DNA from: Clostridia bacterium
GTDB lineage: Bacteria > Bacillota_A > Clostridia > Christensenellales > UBA1242
NCBI GenBank assembly: GCA_017454425.1
Contig: JAFTCZ010000036.1
Location: 1 to 33,102 of the forward strand
Direction: 5' to 3'
DNA: 33,102 nt
A program made the position numbers and the translations under genes. Positions 32,270 to 33,102 of the stretch are shown here, piece after piece. Positions within the stretch are counted from its first letter, which is position 1. Every line of letters starts with the position of its first letter. The notes below the pieces were generated by a model, which made no database searches, was not told where the DNA came from, and worked only from the letters and a program-made list of their open reading frames with translations.

Positions 32270-32559
32270 TATTTCTCTCCTCTTTTTTGCCCTTTTTGAT
32301 ATTCATGCAAAGCGTGATATATCATTTGGTCATTGATTTTTTTGCCAGAAGATAGTTTTGTTGCTATCTCTTGGTTTGTGATATTGGTGGACCTTAGATG
32401 CAGTATATTTTTTGCTTTTGGCTTTGCAAGTAGCTTGTACTTGCCGTCAGCCACCAAAATTTTGTTTTTGTCGTTTCCAACAACGACATAGCAACTATCT
32501 TTGTCTCGTCCTTGGGTAGAAACTACGATAGTTCCTAAAGTGAATTGTTTTTCTATCAT
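32269..32559 (-). CDS. KOW-domain RNA-binding protein (L14e-like)
   Basis: 96 residues from ATG at 32559, preceded by AAGGGGTG; a GTG at 32568 lies within that site. The N-terminal part (FTLGTIVVSTQGRDKDSCYVVVG) is a KOW-type RNA-binding fold. Proteins like this commonly lie between map and infA in clostridia. The role in the ribosome is not established. It follows map by 12 bases. Confidence 0.85.
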   Translation of the reverse strand: MIEKQFTLGTIVVSTQGRDKDSCYVVVGNDKNKILVADGKYKLLAKPKAKNILHLRSTNITNQEIATKLSSGKKINDQMIYHALHEYQKGQKRGEK

Positions 32560-32571
32560 ACCATTCACCCC

Positions 32572-33102
32572 TTATAGTGTCATAATCTCTACACCATCTT
32601 CGGTGATTAGCACAGTATTCTCGTAATGAGCAGATAATTTGCCATCACGAGTGGCACATGTCCAACCATCATCTTTTGAAATGACAATATGTCTTGTGCC
32701 CTGATTGACCATAGGCTCAATTGCCAGGCACATACCGGCGGTTAACAATTCTTTTGTTCCTGCCTTGCCAAAATTTGGCACATTGGGTTCTTCGTGTACG
32801 CTTGTGCCTATGCCATGGCCAACCATTTCACGGACTAATGAATAGCCCTTTGGTTCTACAAAGGATTGAATTGCAGCACCAATATCACCTACGCGAGAGC
32901 CCGATTTGAGGTGTTTAATTCCTTCAAAAAAGGCTTTTTCGGTGACATTAATGAGGTCTTGCGCTTGTTTTGAGATTTTGCCAACAGGATATGTACGGCA
33001 AGCGTCAGTGTGGATACCTTTGTAATTGACCCCTACATCTACGCTGACAATATCTCCTTCCACCAATACTTGGCTTGCGCTGGGTATTCCGTGGACTACC
33101 AC
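32572..33102 (-). CDS. map: Methionine aminopeptidase, type I (N-terminus outside the window)
   Basis: The C-terminal 176 or more residues; the reading stays open at the window edge inside the family's VHGIPS motif, so the start is outside. It removes the first methionine from new proteins. Metal ligands are visible: the two Asp in VDVGVNYKGIHTDACRT, His in GHGIG, Glu in AIEPM and Glu in HYENTV. It is upstream of KOW-infA in the ribosomal superoperon. Confidence 0.95.
   Translation of the reverse strand: MVVHGIPSASQVLVEGDIVSVDVGVNYKGIHTDACRTYPVGKISKQAQDLINVTEKAFFEGIKHLKSGSRVGDIGAAIQSFVEPKGYSLVREMVGHGIGTSVHEEPNVPNFGKAGTKELLTAGMCLAIEPMVNQGTRHIVISKDDGWTCATRDGKLSAHYENTVLITEDGVEIMTL

Overview
The window is AT-rich, densely packed bacterial chromosome from a Bacillota-like (Clostridia-like) organism. 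Signs of this are strong AGGAGG-type ribosome binding sites, sigma-A type promoters, a large SRP RNA with an Alu domain, zinc-type ribosomal proteins S4 and L36, a SpoIVFB-like protease next to MreB/MinD/MinE, and tRNAs with encoded CCA. No species can be named from the sequence. I see no transposase, integrase, phage gene or CRISPR array.

Layout. 1-616: tandem repeats built from tRNA 3' ends, terminators and arrays of short hairpins. 617-1579: a small encapsulated-ferritin-like gene divergent from a membrane-anchored HEXXH protein. 1600-9900 (minus): one six-gene operon holding a CBS protein, ileS, a divergent pseudouridine synthase, two secreted or lipoprotein genes and gltX. 10088-10359: SRP RNA. 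10411-17597 (minus): a coiled-coil membrane protein, then the cell-shape/division/sporulation cluster mreB-minD-minE-small membrane ORF-spoIVFB-like, followed by a large DUF4132-like gene. 17702-19446 (minus): a degenerate Ppx/GppA-like protein and a ferredoxin. 19609-20090: tRNA-Leu, tRNA-Lys and a broken tRNA-Lys 3' half carrying two hairpin inserts. 20117-21652: two unknown genes. 21738-23055: tRNA-Val and alanine racemase. 23077-25713: holA and a short comEC. 25832-27020: tRNA-Glu and an MscS channel. 27026-28682: HD protein and two unknown genes. 28772-33102 (minus): the end of the ribosomal superoperon, in transcription order map-KOW-infA-rpmJ-rpsM-rpsK-rpsD-rpoA-rplQ.

Together these genes are mostly translation (two aminoacyl-tRNA synthetases, tRNAs, ribosomal proteins, IF-1, MetAP), envelope and division (MreB, MinDE, alanine racemase), replication (HolA), targeting (SRP) and osmotic protection (MscS).

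The most unusual signal is a composite element seen at two unlinked places (151-361 and about 19830-20084) on different tRNA backbones. Each has the 3' half of a tRNA with one multi-hairpin array just before the variable loop and a second three-hairpin insert inside the T-loop. The T-stem, acceptor 3' strand, CCA and terminator are kept. A second notable feature is an unannotated 48-codon membrane ORF translationally coupled to the spoIVFB-like gene, where spoIVFA sits in Bacillus.
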